A stretch of 64,000 nucleotides of DNA, from the NCBI RefSeq assembly GCF_004365655.1, contig NZ_SOEO01000002.1, positions 434,001 to 498,000 of the forward strand, in the 5' to 3' direction. How positions within the stretch are numbered: position 1 is the stretch's first letter; every line of letters begins with the position of its first letter. This document shows, one piece after another, positions 1 to 8,863 of the stretch. A model generated the notes under the pieces. The model was not told the origin of the DNA, did no database searches, and saw only the letters and a program-made list of their open reading frames with translations. The stretch is from Epilithonimonas xixisoli (GTDB lineage: Bacteria; Bacteroidota; Bacteroidia; Flavobacteriales; Weeksellaceae). Position numbers and translations under genes: made by a program.

Positions 1-483
1 AATCAACAGTTGTTTAATAGTTTCAACATCGTCAGAAACAAACTCCATCATAAACTTGTCATCCGTAGTTCTAGGATCTGGATTCTGAGGTTTTGCTCCC
101 GGATACATTTTGTTTCTTACAAGAAAAGTAAGAGACATCAAATGCGCAGAACAGAAAACCATCAATTCAAACATTGGATCGATGAAAGCCGGGAAGTTAT
201 TAATCCAACTGAATGAAGGTTTACCTCCGATGTTCTGAGGCCAGTCGTGATTCATAATATAAGCTGTCAAAGTAATTCCAATAGTAACTCCGTAGCAAGC
301 ATAGATGAATGCTGCATCCGAAATTCTGGTTTTTTTCAAGCCAAGTGCTTTATCTAATCCGTGAACAGGGAAAGGCGTATACACTTCGTTTATACTGATT
401 CCTTTATCCGTAAAGGCTTTCACGCCGTGCATCAAATCATCGTCGTCGCCGTAAAGTCCATATATAATTTTAGTGGTGCTCAT
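1..483 (-). CDS. actD: ActD, alternative complex III subunit (DUF3341), partial
   Basis: Membrane subunit of alternative complex III, the cytochrome bc1 replacement that oxidises menaquinol and passes electrons to cytochrome c or an oxidase. Reading the minus strand from the ATG at 481-483 gives a protein beginning MSTTKIIYGLYGDDDDLMHG. It has the DUF3341 layout: a soluble N-terminal ferredoxin-like part, then two hydrophobic segments (around IYACYGVTIGITLTAYIM and AHLMSLTFLV). The reading frame is open to the left edge, so the C-terminus is missing. It overlaps the end of the upstream nrfD/actC gene by 14 nt, as expected for a translationally coupled operon. Position in the act order and sequence both support the call. 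Confidence 0.93.
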   Translation of the reverse strand, partial: MSTTKIIYGLYGDDDDLMHGVKAFTDKGISINEVYTPFPVHGLDKALGLKKTRISDAAFIYACYGVTIGITLTAYIMNHDWPQNIGGKPSFSWINNFPAFIDPMFELMVFCSAHLMSLTFLVRNKMYPGAKPQNPDPRTTDDKFMMEFVSDDVETIKQLLI

Positions 484-1867
484 CTCCTTCTTTTGCTTTA
501 TAAGTTTCACCTGAGATTTTCAAAATACTCTTCAATTCCGCCTGTGCAATTACAGGGAAAGTTCTTGCATATAAAAGGAATAATACTCCGAAGAATCCAA
601 TTGTTCCAAGATATACTCCCACATCAATAATTGTCGGTTTAAACATCGTCCAAGAAGATGGTAAATAATCTCTTGACAAGTTGATTACGATAATGTCAAA
701 ACGCTCAAACCACATCCCGATGTTGATAATCAATGCAATAATGAATGTCCAGAAGATATTAGTTCTCACTTTCTTGAACCAGAATGCTGCTGGCACAACT
801 AAGTTACAAATAATCAATGCCCAGAATGCCCACCAGTAAGGACCAGTTGCTGCTCCTGGAGATAGATAGGTAAAATCTTCATATCTTGATCCGGAATACC
901 ATCCGATAAAATATTCTGTTGCGTAAGCTACCGTTACCATCCCTCCAGTTACAACGATTACGATGTTCATAATTTCGATATGATACATTGTGATGTAATC
1001 TTCCAAGTGACAAACTTTTCTAGCAACCAACAATAGCGTTTGTACCATTGCAAATCCTGAGAAAATAGCTCCTGCTACGAAGTAAGGTGGATAAATGGTT
1101 GAGTGCCATCCTTTAATTACCGACGTCGCAAAGTCAAATGATACCGTGGTGTGAACCGAGAATACAAGTGGCGTTGCCAAACCTGCAAGAACCAAAGATA
1201 GCTCTTCGAATCTCTGCCAGTGTTTAGCTTTTCCTCCCCATCCGAATGCAAGAAGCGTGTAAATCTTTTTATTAAATGGCGTCTTTGCTCTATCTCTGAT
1301 CATTGCAAAGTCAGGAATCAATCCCATAAACCAGAATACAACTGATACTGAGAAATAAGTCGAGATTGCAAATACGTCCCAAAGCAATGGTGAGTTGAAG
1401 TTTACCCAAAGTGTTCCGAATTGGTTTGGCAAAGGGAAAACCCAATATCCAACCCAAACTCTACCCATGTGAATCACAGGGAAGATAGCTGCCTGACAAA
1501 CCGCGAAGATCGTCATCGCTTCTGCAGAACGGTTAACGGACATTCTCCATCTTTGTCTAAATAATAATAGTACGGCAGAAATCAATGTTCCGGCGTGACC
1601 AATACCTACCCACCAAACGAAATTGGTAATATCCCAACCCCAGTTGATCGTTCTGTTTAGACCCCATGCACCGATTCCGGTTCCGATGGTGTATGCAATA
1701 CAACCAAATCCATAAACAAACAGAATCAATGATGCATACAATGATGCCCACCATAACTTTCCTGCGCGTTCTTCGATAGGTCTTGCGATATCCTCTGTGA
1801 TATCGTGATAAGTCTTGTGACCAATAATTAAAGGTTCCCTTATCGGAGCTTCGTAATGTCCTGACAT
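470..1867 (-). CDS. actC: ActC, NrfD/PsrC-family integral membrane subunit of alternative complex III
   Basis: Quinol-binding membrane subunit of alternative complex III. The 465-residue protein begins MSGHYEAPIREPLIIGHKTY and contains about ten hydrophobic helices with the NrfD pattern, for example the aromatic and glycine-rich segment near residues 85-110 (TNFVWWVGIGHAGTLISAVL). The typical HMGRVWVGYW motif is near residue 135. The gene starts 7 nt after the actB stop and overlaps actD. The family has two such subunits (ActC and ActF); ActF would lie beyond the left edge. ActC is chosen because this gene directly follows actB. Confidence 0.95.
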   Translation of the reverse strand: MSGHYEAPIREPLIIGHKTYHDITEDIARPIEERAGKLWWASLYASLILFVYGFGCIAYTIGTGIGAWGLNRTINWGWDITNFVWWVGIGHAGTLISAVLLLFRQRWRMSVNRSAEAMTIFAVCQAAIFPVIHMGRVWVGYWVFPLPNQFGTLWVNFNSPLLWDVFAISTYFSVSVVFWFMGLIPDFAMIRDRAKTPFNKKIYTLLAFGWGGKAKHWQRFEELSLVLAGLATPLVFSVHTTVSFDFATSVIKGWHSTIYPPYFVAGAIFSGFAMVQTLLLVARKVCHLEDYITMYHIEIMNIVIVVTGGMVTVAYATEYFIGWYSGSRYEDFTYLSPGAATGPYWWAFWALIICNLVVPAAFWFKKVRTNIFWTFIIALIINIGMWFERFDIIVINLSRDYLPSSWTMFKPTIIDVGVYLGTIGFFGVLFLLYARTFPVIAQAELKSILKISGETYKAKEGDEHH

Positions 1868-1874
1868 TTTTTAC

Positions 1875-4800
1875 CTATTTATTATTTAAACTTTCTTTTC
1901 TGTTTCTAATTTTTGTATGATAGAACACATTTGGTTTTGTACCAATTTCTTCTAACAATACGTACTTTCTGTCGCTGTTGAACAAGCTACGAACTTCTGA
2001 TTCTACATCATTCATATCTCCAAATTTCATAGCTCCTGTAGAACAAGCAGCAGCACAAGCACAAGATGCCTGGAACTCCGCATCAGTTACTTTTCTACCA
2101 TCCTTCTTAGCATTCAAGATAGTTAACTGAGTTTCTTGGATACAAAGTGAACATTTCTCCATTACCCCTCTTGTTCTTGTAACAACATCTGGGTTAAGAA
2201 CCATTCTTCCAAGGTCATTATTCATATTGAAGTCAAATCTGTCGTTCAATGCATAATTGAACCAGTTGAATCTTCTTACTTTATAAGGACAGTTGTTCGC
2301 ACAATATCTAGTACCGATACATCTGTTGTAAGCCATTTGGTTTTGACCTTGTTTACCGTGAGATGTTGCCGCAACCGGACAAACAGTTTCACAAGGAGCG
2401 TGGTTACAGTGCTGACACATAACCGGTTGGAAAATCACATCTGGATTATCCGCTGGGTGATTCAAAATACCTTCTGTGAAAGGACCTCCATAAAGCTGAG
2501 CCGCATTAAGGCCTCTATCGATTTGTTCTTTTGTTTCAACTTTTTCTATGGCAGAGTAATAACGGTCAATTCTTAACCAGTACATATCTCTGGACATTCT
2601 GATCTCTTCTTTACCAACTACAGCAACGTTGTTCTCAGCTTGACAAGCAATTACACACGCCCCGCAACCCGTACAAGAGTTAAGATCGACTGACAAGTTG
2701 AAGTGAGGACCATCTGTATCATCATAAGCATCCCAAAGATCAATCTTCCCAATTGGAAGTTCACCTCCGATGGTGTGCATAGACAATGGTTTATTCCACT
2801 CATCTACAGGTTTGTTGATGAAATCCTCAAGAGAAACTTCTTTAGCAATCTCATAACGACCCATCAAAGTGTTTTGAAGCTGCATTCCTGCAAATTCATA
2901 ATTACTTCCTGTTTTTTCAATTTTTACATTGGTAAGAACTGTGTTGTATCCGTCAAAGATTGGATAAGCGTTGATACCTGTATCCGCTACTTTTCCAGAA
3001 TCTTTTTTACCATACCCTAAAGCTAGACCTAAAGATCCTTCTGCCTGTCCTGGTTGAATGAATACTGGAACATCTTTCAATGTAACGCCATTCACTGTTA
3101 AGCTAACCAAATCACCATCCAACTGCATTCTAGCATTTAAGCTATTTTCAAGACCTAAAGTCTCTGCATCTTTTGGAGAAATAGTTAGATAGTTATCCCA
3201 AGACAATCTAGAGATTGGATCTGGCATCTCCATCAACCAAGGGTTGTTAGATTGCGTTCCGTCTCCTATTGCAGATTTGGTATATAATTGTACTTCAAAC
3301 TGGTTGGATTTGAAAGCTGATAATTCAGCGACAGCCTGAGCTGCATTTCCTCCACTGTAAGACAATCCTGTAGCAAGACCGCCATTAGTAAAACCGTTAT
3401 AAAGTGTTTTGTTGAAAGTTTTACCACCATTAAGCGTTAAAGCATTAACTTTAAGATAATCGTAGTAATTGTTTGCAGGGCTGTTTTTCCCATTGATCCA
3501 AACCAAAAGAGACTCCTCAAGCTGTCTTGATTTGAAAATCTTTTGAATTGTAGGCTGCATCAATGAGTAAGCGCCAGTTTCTGGTGTGATATCTCCCCAA
3601 GATTCCAACCAATGTGTCGATGGGACAACTGCTTTGGAAGCTTTGTAGATATCATTTTTCTTATCTGTGATTGCCACAGAGTAAGGCACTTTTGATATCG
3701 CTGCTTTTAAAGCTTCACCTTTTGCATGAGAATAAATTGGGTTGATGTTATTGGTAATCAAAACACCAACTTGACCGCCATTCAACCACGATAAAAACTC
3801 GTTGAATCTAGCGTTGTCGTATTCTTTAAGGAAATTAGCTTTACCAGTAAAAGCTTTAGATCCTAATTTTTGATTGATTAAATGAGCAAGAACATAAGCT
3901 GCTTTTGAACCATCCGCCAAAACAACTGCTTTATCACCTTTTGCCTGAAGTTCTTTTACGATTTCAGTTGCTACTTTATCAGACGTTCCTCCGTTTAACC
4001 CGTTATAAACTTCAACCAAAGTTTTGAAAACTGCACTTGGTTTCAATCTGTATCTTGAATCGGCATTAGCACCAGTCAAGCTTAAGTTTGATTCTACCTG
4101 AATGTGTCTCAACATATCAGGACCCGGTTTTCTAGCCGCAGCATAAGAAACTTCTAAACTTGCAGCATTATATTCTCCTAAGAAATCTGCATTGAAAGAA
4201 ACCACTAACTGAGAACTGCTAAGATCATAAACTGGTAATGCTCTTTGTCCGAAAACTTCCTGAGCTGCATCTAAAGCCGCAGCGTAAGGAATTGCATCAT
4301 AAGTAATCAATTCAGCAGAAGGATATTTTGCTTTGAAATCTCCAAACAACTTTTTGAAAGTTGGGCTTGGGAAAGAGTGAGACAATACTACAATCTTTTT
4401 ACCACCCGCTTGAGATTCTGCTAAACCTTTTAAAACAAAATCATCGACTTTATCAAAAGAATCTTTTTGCTCCTCTCCGTTCAAAGCTGGATACTTTACT
4501 TTATCATTATCATAAAGAGAAAGTACACTTGCCTGAGCTCTAGCATTGGTAGTTCCTAAGGAACCAGCAGCAGGATTCGGATCGATTCTGATAGGACGAC
4601 CCTCTCTTGTTTTAACTAAAACACTTGAGAAATCGAATCCATCAAAATATGAAGATGCGTAAAAATTTGGGATACCAGGAATGATATCGTGAGGTTTTAC
4701 AACATAAGGAATTGTTTTGATAACCGGAGCTTCACAAGCTGCTAATGTAACAGCCGCCGTAGAGAAACCTAATATCTTAAGGAAATCTCTACGAGACGTT

Positions 4801-4934
4801 CCTTCTTTATTAGAATCATCTAAGAATTCTTCAACCGGAATTTCATTCTGGAACTCTTTCAGAGCCAACTTCCCATTCAGGCTTGGATCTTTTAGTTCGT
4901 GAATACTTCTGAATTGTATTTTATTTGAAGCCAT
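1875..4934 (-). CDS. actB: ActB, molybdopterin-oxidoreductase-like iron-sulfur subunit of alternative complex III
   Basis: Large extracytoplasmic electron-transfer subunit of alternative complex III, 1019 residues. It fuses a molybdopterin-oxidoreductase-like domain (which in this family lacks the cofactor) to a C-terminal ferredoxin-like domain. Visible features are a twin-arginine-type motif SRRDFLK at residues 47-53, followed by LAAC with Cys67, which could be a lipidation site. In the last third lie the cysteine clusters CTGCGACVIAC, CQHCNHAPCETVCP, CIGTRYCANNCP and CSLCIQ...CACAAAC. These would hold three [4Fe-4S] and one [3Fe-4S] cluster by comparison with the family. The gene lies 21 nt after actA and 7 nt before actC. 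Confidence 0.95.
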   Translation of the reverse strand: MASNKIQFRSIHELKDPSLNGKLALKEFQNEIPVEEFLDDSNKEGTSRRDFLKILGFSTAAVTLAACEAPVIKTIPYVVKPHDIIPGIPNFYASSYFDGFDFSSVLVKTREGRPIRIDPNPAAGSLGTTNARAQASVLSLYDNDKVKYPALNGEEQKDSFDKVDDFVLKGLAESQAGGKKIVVLSHSFPSPTFKKLFGDFKAKYPSAELITYDAIPYAAALDAAQEVFGQRALPVYDLSSSQLVVSFNADFLGEYNAASLEVSYAAARKPGPDMLRHIQVESNLSLTGANADSRYRLKPSAVFKTLVEVYNGLNGGTSDKVATEIVKELQAKGDKAVVLADGSKAAYVLAHLINQKLGSKAFTGKANFLKEYDNARFNEFLSWLNGGQVGVLITNNINPIYSHAKGEALKAAISKVPYSVAITDKKNDIYKASKAVVPSTHWLESWGDITPETGAYSLMQPTIQKIFKSRQLEESLLVWINGKNSPANNYYDYLKVNALTLNGGKTFNKTLYNGFTNGGLATGLSYSGGNAAQAVAELSAFKSNQFEVQLYTKSAIGDGTQSNNPWLMEMPDPISRLSWDNYLTISPKDAETLGLENSLNARMQLDGDLVSLTVNGVTLKDVPVFIQPGQAEGSLGLALGYGKKDSGKVADTGINAYPIFDGYNTVLTNVKIEKTGSNYEFAGMQLQNTLMGRYEIAKEVSLEDFINKPVDEWNKPLSMHTIGGELPIGKIDLWDAYDDTDGPHFNLSVDLNSCTGCGACVIACQAENNVAVVGKEEIRMSRDMYWLRIDRYYSAIEKVETKEQIDRGLNAAQLYGGPFTEGILNHPADNPDVIFQPVMCQHCNHAPCETVCPVAATSHGKQGQNQMAYNRCIGTRYCANNCPYKVRRFNWFNYALNDRFDFNMNNDLGRMVLNPDVVTRTRGVMEKCSLCIQETQLTILNAKKDGRKVTDAEFQASCACAAACSTGAMKFGDMNDVESEVRSLFNSDRKYVLLEEIGTKPNVFYHTKIRNRKESLNNK

Positions 4935-4955
4935 TTATACTTCTAATTTTTGTTA

Positions 4956-6326
4956 TTAATAATGACATTTACCACACTCAAGACCTCCAATTGCATCTAC
5001 AGTGATCTTACTTCCTTCACCGTATTGTTTTTTCAACTTATCATGCAGATTTTTGAAGTATTCTTTATTATAACCGTTGTTCATATCTACTTCTGTAGTT
5101 CTGTGACAGTCTATACACCAACCCATTGTGAAGTTGTTTGCCATCTGAACCACGTTCATTGTATCAATTTTTCCGTGACAAGCTTTACAAACCACATCAA
5201 TCTTATTAGCCGGATCTTTCTGCTTCGCATTGAATCCGTTGATGATTGTCTGCTCGCCAGCAACAACGTGTTGAGAGTGATTGAAATATACGAAATCTGG
5301 CATATTGTGAATCCTCGTCCACTCTACAGGTTCTGTTTTACCAGTATAAGCCTGCTTGGACTCATCCCATCCTGCGTGAGCGTAAAGCGTTTTGATTTGA
5401 TTTGTATAGAATTCTCTGTCTTTTCCAGGCTCGATGTATTTACCTTTATATTCAGAAATAGATCTATGACAGTTCATACAAACGTTGAGAGAAGGAATTT
5501 CGGATACTTTACCATACTTCGCACCGGAGTGACAAAGCTGACAGTCGATTTTGTTTTCACCAGCGTGAATCTTATGAGAGAAATAAATTGGCTGCTCAGG
5601 AGCATATCCTTTGTAAACACCAACCCACATCAGCCAGTTCCAAACGCCGTATAATGCAAACAATGCCAATAATGCCACAACACCTTTTCCTACATAGCTG
5701 TACTTCTCGTACATCGCAGAGAAATTAGTAACTCTAGTTGTATTAAGCTCTGACAACTCTGGAGTTTGCTGCAATTTTACTAATTGTCGAATTTTCAACA
5801 ACAACCAAAACAACAAACCAGCAATTGCAATCAATGCTGCAATTACGATTTTAGAATTAAGTTCTTGTGCTTTTTGAGCCTCGATAGCTGCAGTACTGTT
5901 TGCTCCTGCATCACCAGAGGCAGCATCGGCAACTACTTCTTCTGCAGGTGGATCTGTGGTGTAAGCCAAGATATCATCGATATCCGTATCCGATAAATTT
6001 GGAAACGCAAGCATTTCGGTTTTGTTGAATTTCTCAAAAACCTCGTTTGCATACTTATCTCCAGATTCTCTTAAAGCCTTGTTGTCTTTAATCCATTTGT
6101 GAAGCCAATCTGTATCAAGATTTTGCTCTGTTTTCAATCTGTCGACAACGCCACCAAGCGCCGGTCCAATAACCTGTTTATCCAGTGTGTGACAAGCTGT
6201 ACAATTTGCTTTGAACAACTCTTGCCCCTTCTTTGGATCGCCTTGTGCATAAACAGAAGCGCCGGTTGACAGCAATAAACTAATTGCTATCAGACCCTTT
6301 TTGTAATGCTTTCTCCAACTAATCAT
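4956..6326 (-). CDS. actA: ActA, multihaem cytochrome c subunit of alternative complex III
   Basis: Periplasmic c-type cytochrome of alternative complex III, 456 residues. Six CxxCH haem motifs are visible: CTACH at residue 42, then CQLCH (262), CMNCH (283), CKACH (380), CIDCH (404) and CGKCH (451). The first lies in a separate N-terminal monohaem cytochrome c domain. Next come an Ala/Glu/Asp-rich linker, two hydrophobic helices (about 160-180 and 212-238) and the pentahaem domain. The first 28 residues look like a signal peptide. It is the first gene of the operon; a -7 promoter match lies about 50 nt upstream. Confidence 0.94.
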   Translation of the reverse strand: MISWRKHYKKGLIAISLLLSTGASVYAQGDPKKGQELFKANCTACHTLDKQVIGPALGGVVDRLKTEQNLDTDWLHKWIKDNKALRESGDKYANEVFEKFNKTEMLAFPNLSDTDIDDILAYTTDPPAEEVVADAASGDAGANSTAAIEAQKAQELNSKIVIAALIAIAGLLFWLLLKIRQLVKLQQTPELSELNTTRVTNFSAMYEKYSYVGKGVVALLALFALYGVWNWLMWVGVYKGYAPEQPIYFSHKIHAGENKIDCQLCHSGAKYGKVSEIPSLNVCMNCHRSISEYKGKYIEPGKDREFYTNQIKTLYAHAGWDESKQAYTGKTEPVEWTRIHNMPDFVYFNHSQHVVAGEQTIINGFNAKQKDPANKIDVVCKACHGKIDTMNVVQMANNFTMGWCIDCHRTTEVDMNNGYNKEYFKNLHDKLKKQYGEGSKITVDAIGGLECGKCHY

Positions 6327-6376
6327 TTATATAATCTTGGGTTAGTAAAATTGTATTGACTATACATTCAATTCCG

Positions 6377-6384
6377 CAAAAATA
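6377..6384 (-). promoter_or_regulatory. Candidate -7 promoter element of the act operon
   Basis: On the minus strand this reads TATTTTTG, a match to the Bacteroidota -7 consensus TAnnTTTG, about 50 nt upstream of the actA start. I see no TTTG at the usual 17-23 nt distance, so only half of the promoter is supported. Confidence 0.45.
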
Positions 6385-6466
6385 GCACTTTAACAAAAAT
6401 TAAGACGACCTTATCGGGTGGTTTTTGTCAATTCTAATTAATTTGTAATTGTTCTAAATAACATCG

Positions 6467-6497
6467 TTTGCGTTTCATCCAATTTATTTTAAATTTG
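6467..6497 (+). promoter_or_regulatory. Bacteroidota-type promoter (TTTG-N19-TAAATTTG)
   Basis: TTTG at 6467-6470 and TAAATTTG at 6490-6497 are separated by 19 nt, a textbook -33/-7 pair for the Bacteroidota primary sigma factor. The ATG of the SPOR-domain gene is 17 nt downstream, giving a very short leader. Confidence 0.75.
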
Positions 6498-6514
6498 CTA
6501 AAAATAAATATTAA

Positions 6515-7024
6515 ATGAATAATTTGCTTAAGCTTTTCATAATCGCAACGGTGTTCTCTTTTTACCAAATTGATGCTCAATACGTTGTAAAGAAAGACAC
6601 GCTCTCTGGAACCGAGCTTTCCTTCGCCTTAGACGAACGTGTAAATGACGCATTAGAAAAGATAGAAGACAAATGCGACAGAAATGCCAGTGCTCCGGTA
6701 AAAGTTCCGCCAAAGGTTTTGGTCGCCAACCGAGAGCTTACAAATGCTGAGATTTGCAGGAAAAACCCCAAAATTATGGGCTACAAGATTCAAGTTGTCA
6801 TTGTAAAAAGCAATGAGGAGGCAACCAAAATAAGCACAGAGTTCAGAAATAATTTCCGAAACCTGAAAGTGGAGAAAGATGCGTCGCTAAGACCAAATTA
6901 TAAAATATTAGCCGGAAGTTACTTCTCTTCCCAAAGTGCGTCGGACGATCTTCGAAACATCAAAAAAGTTTATCCATCTGCCAGAGTCATTCCTTACGCT
7001 GTGTTCTGTGTGGAGGCGAAATAG
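6515..7024 (+). CDS. SPOR-domain-like secreted protein
   Basis: Small exported protein of 169 residues with an N-terminal signal peptide (LFIIATVFSFYQIDAQ). The C-terminal half (about residues 88-169, from MGYKIQVVIVKSNEEATK) has the alternating pattern of a SPOR fold: a YKIQV beta strand, a helix, then PNYKILAGSYFSSQSASDDL and a final strand. SPOR domains bind denuded peptidoglycan glycans, so a role at the cell wall is plausible but is an inference. Two cysteines (EDKCDR and AEICRK) precede the domain. A good promoter sits 17 nt upstream and a terminator follows, so it is probably monocistronic. Confidence 0.75.
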   Translation: MNNLLKLFIIATVFSFYQIDAQYVVKKDTLSGTELSFALDERVNDALEKIEDKCDRNASAPVKVPPKVLVANRELTNAEICRKNPKIMGYKIQVVIVKSNEEATKISTEFRNNFRNLKVEKDASLRPNYKILAGSYFSSQSASDDLRNIKKVYPSARVIPYAVFCVEAK

Positions 7025-7037
7025 AAAACAATACATC

Positions 7038-7062
7038 AACCGGATTCAGTTCCGGTTTTTTT
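7038..7062 (+). terminator. Rho-independent terminator after the SPOR gene
   Basis: AACCGGA at 7038-7044 pairs with TCCGGTT at 7051-7057 and is followed by a T run, 13 nt after the stop codon. Confidence 0.8.
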
Positions 7063-7145
7063 ATGCCCAAATGGAAATACAACGCTTCATCAAATCAATT
7101 ATTTAAATTAATTTTACTTTATAATTATTCCTCGCTTATATTCTT

Positions 7146-8738
7146 ATGAAGTTTCTGTTTGCTCTCATTACGCTTCTTTCGGTATTACAAAGTGATACTT
7201 CCACAAAACATTGTGATGAGCTGATAGCAAAAGGAATCGACGCTTTGCACAAGAAGGAACACACCACGTCACTGAAACTTCTCACTGAAGCCAAGAAACT
7301 ATCTGAGCAGAATAATTGGTACGAACAGCAATTCATCGCCACGAATTGCATTGGTCTTAATTATTATCAAATGCTGGATTACAGCGAAGCTCTGGATTAT
7401 TACTTGGAAGCTTACACCATTGCTTTGAAACATCTGAACAGCGACCGAGAAATGACGGTTCTGAACAACATTTCGCTCGTATATCTAAGACAAGGCAAAC
7501 GCAAAGAATCGCAAAAACATCAAAAAAGAGCTTACGATTTGGCGGTTGCAAACAAAGACAGCGTTCGGATTGCTTTGTATGCAGGAAATCTCACCGACCT
7601 TTTCAACCTTGAAAATAATTTGGAGAAGTCGTCTTACTACATTTCTGTGGCAAGACCAATGGCAAAGGATAACGTTTATGTTCAAAGAACGCTGGACGTT
7701 GCTGATGCAAAAAATTTCTTCGCAAAAAAGGATTACGACAAAACCATCAATATTCTAAATCCCCTGCTCGACAAGCTAAACACACCAGAATACAACGACC
7801 ACAAAATCTCGGCATTGCTAATGTTGTCCAAAGTTTACGAAGAACAGAAAAATCCTGAATTGGGACTTTCATTACTGAAACAAGCTCAGAAAGAAAACCT
7901 CAATTACAGCAATCTTCCGGAGATTTTCAATAGATATTCTGACAGTTATTTTTCTAAAGGAAATTTTCAAAAAGCCATTGAATACAAAGATTCCATTTTT
8001 GCTGTGAAAGATTCTCTGAATGCGATACAGAACCAAGCAATGTATCAAAACAGTGAGATCAAAATGAAACTTCAAGATTCTCAAAAAGAATTGACGAATG
8101 AGAAAAAATTAAAGTTCTACATCCTCGGATTTTGGATTGCCGTTGTTGCTTTGATTCTTTGGCTGTTCCGAGGTTACCTTTTGAAAAACAGACAAAAAAG
8201 AAGACTTGCTGAGAGCAATGAGAAAATCATTGCATTGGAACTTAAGAATAAGGAAAACTACACTTTGCTCCTTGAAAAACAAATCAAGGAGAAAGAAACC
8301 GACGCCCTTCTGGAAAAAGAAAAACTGAAAAACGAACTTGAAAATAAAAATCGTAAAATAGTGGCCAACGCCATTCATCTTGCTCAGAGAAATGACAAGA
8401 TTGAAGATTACATTCAACGGTTGAAGGAGCGTCCGGAAATGTTGACAAATCCTTTGCTCGCAAAACAACTCGATCAATTGAAAGAAGTTCTCTCCAAAGA
8501 AGACAACAGCGATGATTTCCTCAATCACTTTCAAGAAATCAACAGCAAATTCATCACATCATTAAAAGAAAAACATAACGACTTGACTTTGAATGACATC
8601 CGATATATTTCCTACATCTATATGAATCTTTCGACAAAAGAGATTGCATCCAACTTCAACATCACGATAGAAGCGTGCAGAAAACGAAAAGAAAGAATCT
8701 CCAAAAAACTGAATCTCGAAAATTCCAACGATTTATAG
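7146..8738 (+). CDS. TPR-repeat membrane-anchored HTH transcriptional regulator
   Basis: 530-residue regulator of a type common in Bacteroidota. Order of parts: a signal-like N-terminus (MKFLFALITLLSVLQS), tetratricopeptide repeats over about residues 20-300, one transmembrane helix (ILGFWIAVVALILWLFRGYLL, near 328-348) and a Lys/Glu-rich coiled coil to about 430. A C-terminal LuxR-like helix-turn-helix follows (DIRYISYIYMNLSTKEIASN and a recognition helix with CRKRKERI). By analogy the TPRs would sense something outside the membrane and the HTH would bind DNA inside. The target is unknown. The neighbouring T9SS-sorted gene starts 125 nt downstream from its own promoter. Confidence 0.8.
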   Translation: MKFLFALITLLSVLQSDTSTKHCDELIAKGIDALHKKEHTTSLKLLTEAKKLSEQNNWYEQQFIATNCIGLNYYQMLDYSEALDYYLEAYTIALKHLNSDREMTVLNNISLVYLRQGKRKESQKHQKRAYDLAVANKDSVRIALYAGNLTDLFNLENNLEKSSYYISVARPMAKDNVYVQRTLDVADAKNFFAKKDYDKTINILNPLLDKLNTPEYNDHKISALLMLSKVYEEQKNPELGLSLLKQAQKENLNYSNLPEIFNRYSDSYFSKGNFQKAIEYKDSIFAVKDSLNAIQNQAMYQNSEIKMKLQDSQKELTNEKKLKFYILGFWIAVVALILWLFRGYLLKNRQKRRLAESNEKIIALELKNKENYTLLLEKQIKEKETDALLEKEKLKNELENKNRKIVANAIHLAQRNDKIEDYIQRLKERPEMLTNPLLAKQLDQLKEVLSKEDNSDDFLNHFQEINSKFITSLKEKHNDLTLNDIRYISYIYMNLSTKEIASNFNITIEACRKRKERISKKLNLENSNDL

Positions 8739-8811
8739 GCTTATTTATCAAGCATATAGAGAAATGTCACGTTTTTTCTTATTAAGTCTTGTTTATTCTT
8801 GTCATATATAA

Positions 8812-8840
8812 TTGTTCTCGCGGATACGAAAATATATTTG
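8812..8840 (+). promoter_or_regulatory. Bacteroidota-type promoter (TTG-N18-TATATTTG)
   Basis: TTG at 8812-8814 and TATATTTG at 8833-8840 lie 24 nt before the ATG at 8864. Because this promoter lies downstream of the possible start at 8789, it argues that the reading frame's upstream codons are not translated. Confidence 0.65.
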
Positions 8841-8863
8841 CGAAACATTTAAATCTAATTGAT

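Noticed and set aside
4950-5654. 234-codon plus-strand open frame opposite actA
   Set aside because: Antisense to the haem-containing coding region, with Phe/Ile/Val-rich nonsense composition and no promoter.
8109-8534. 141-codon open frame on the minus strand
   Set aside because: Reverse of the Lys/Glu-rich coiled coil of the TPR regulator, which produces artificial Phe-rich frames.
8789-8863. Upstream ATG for the BNR/T9SS protein
   Set aside because: The region contains the promoter, and the added residues would precede and spoil the signal peptide.
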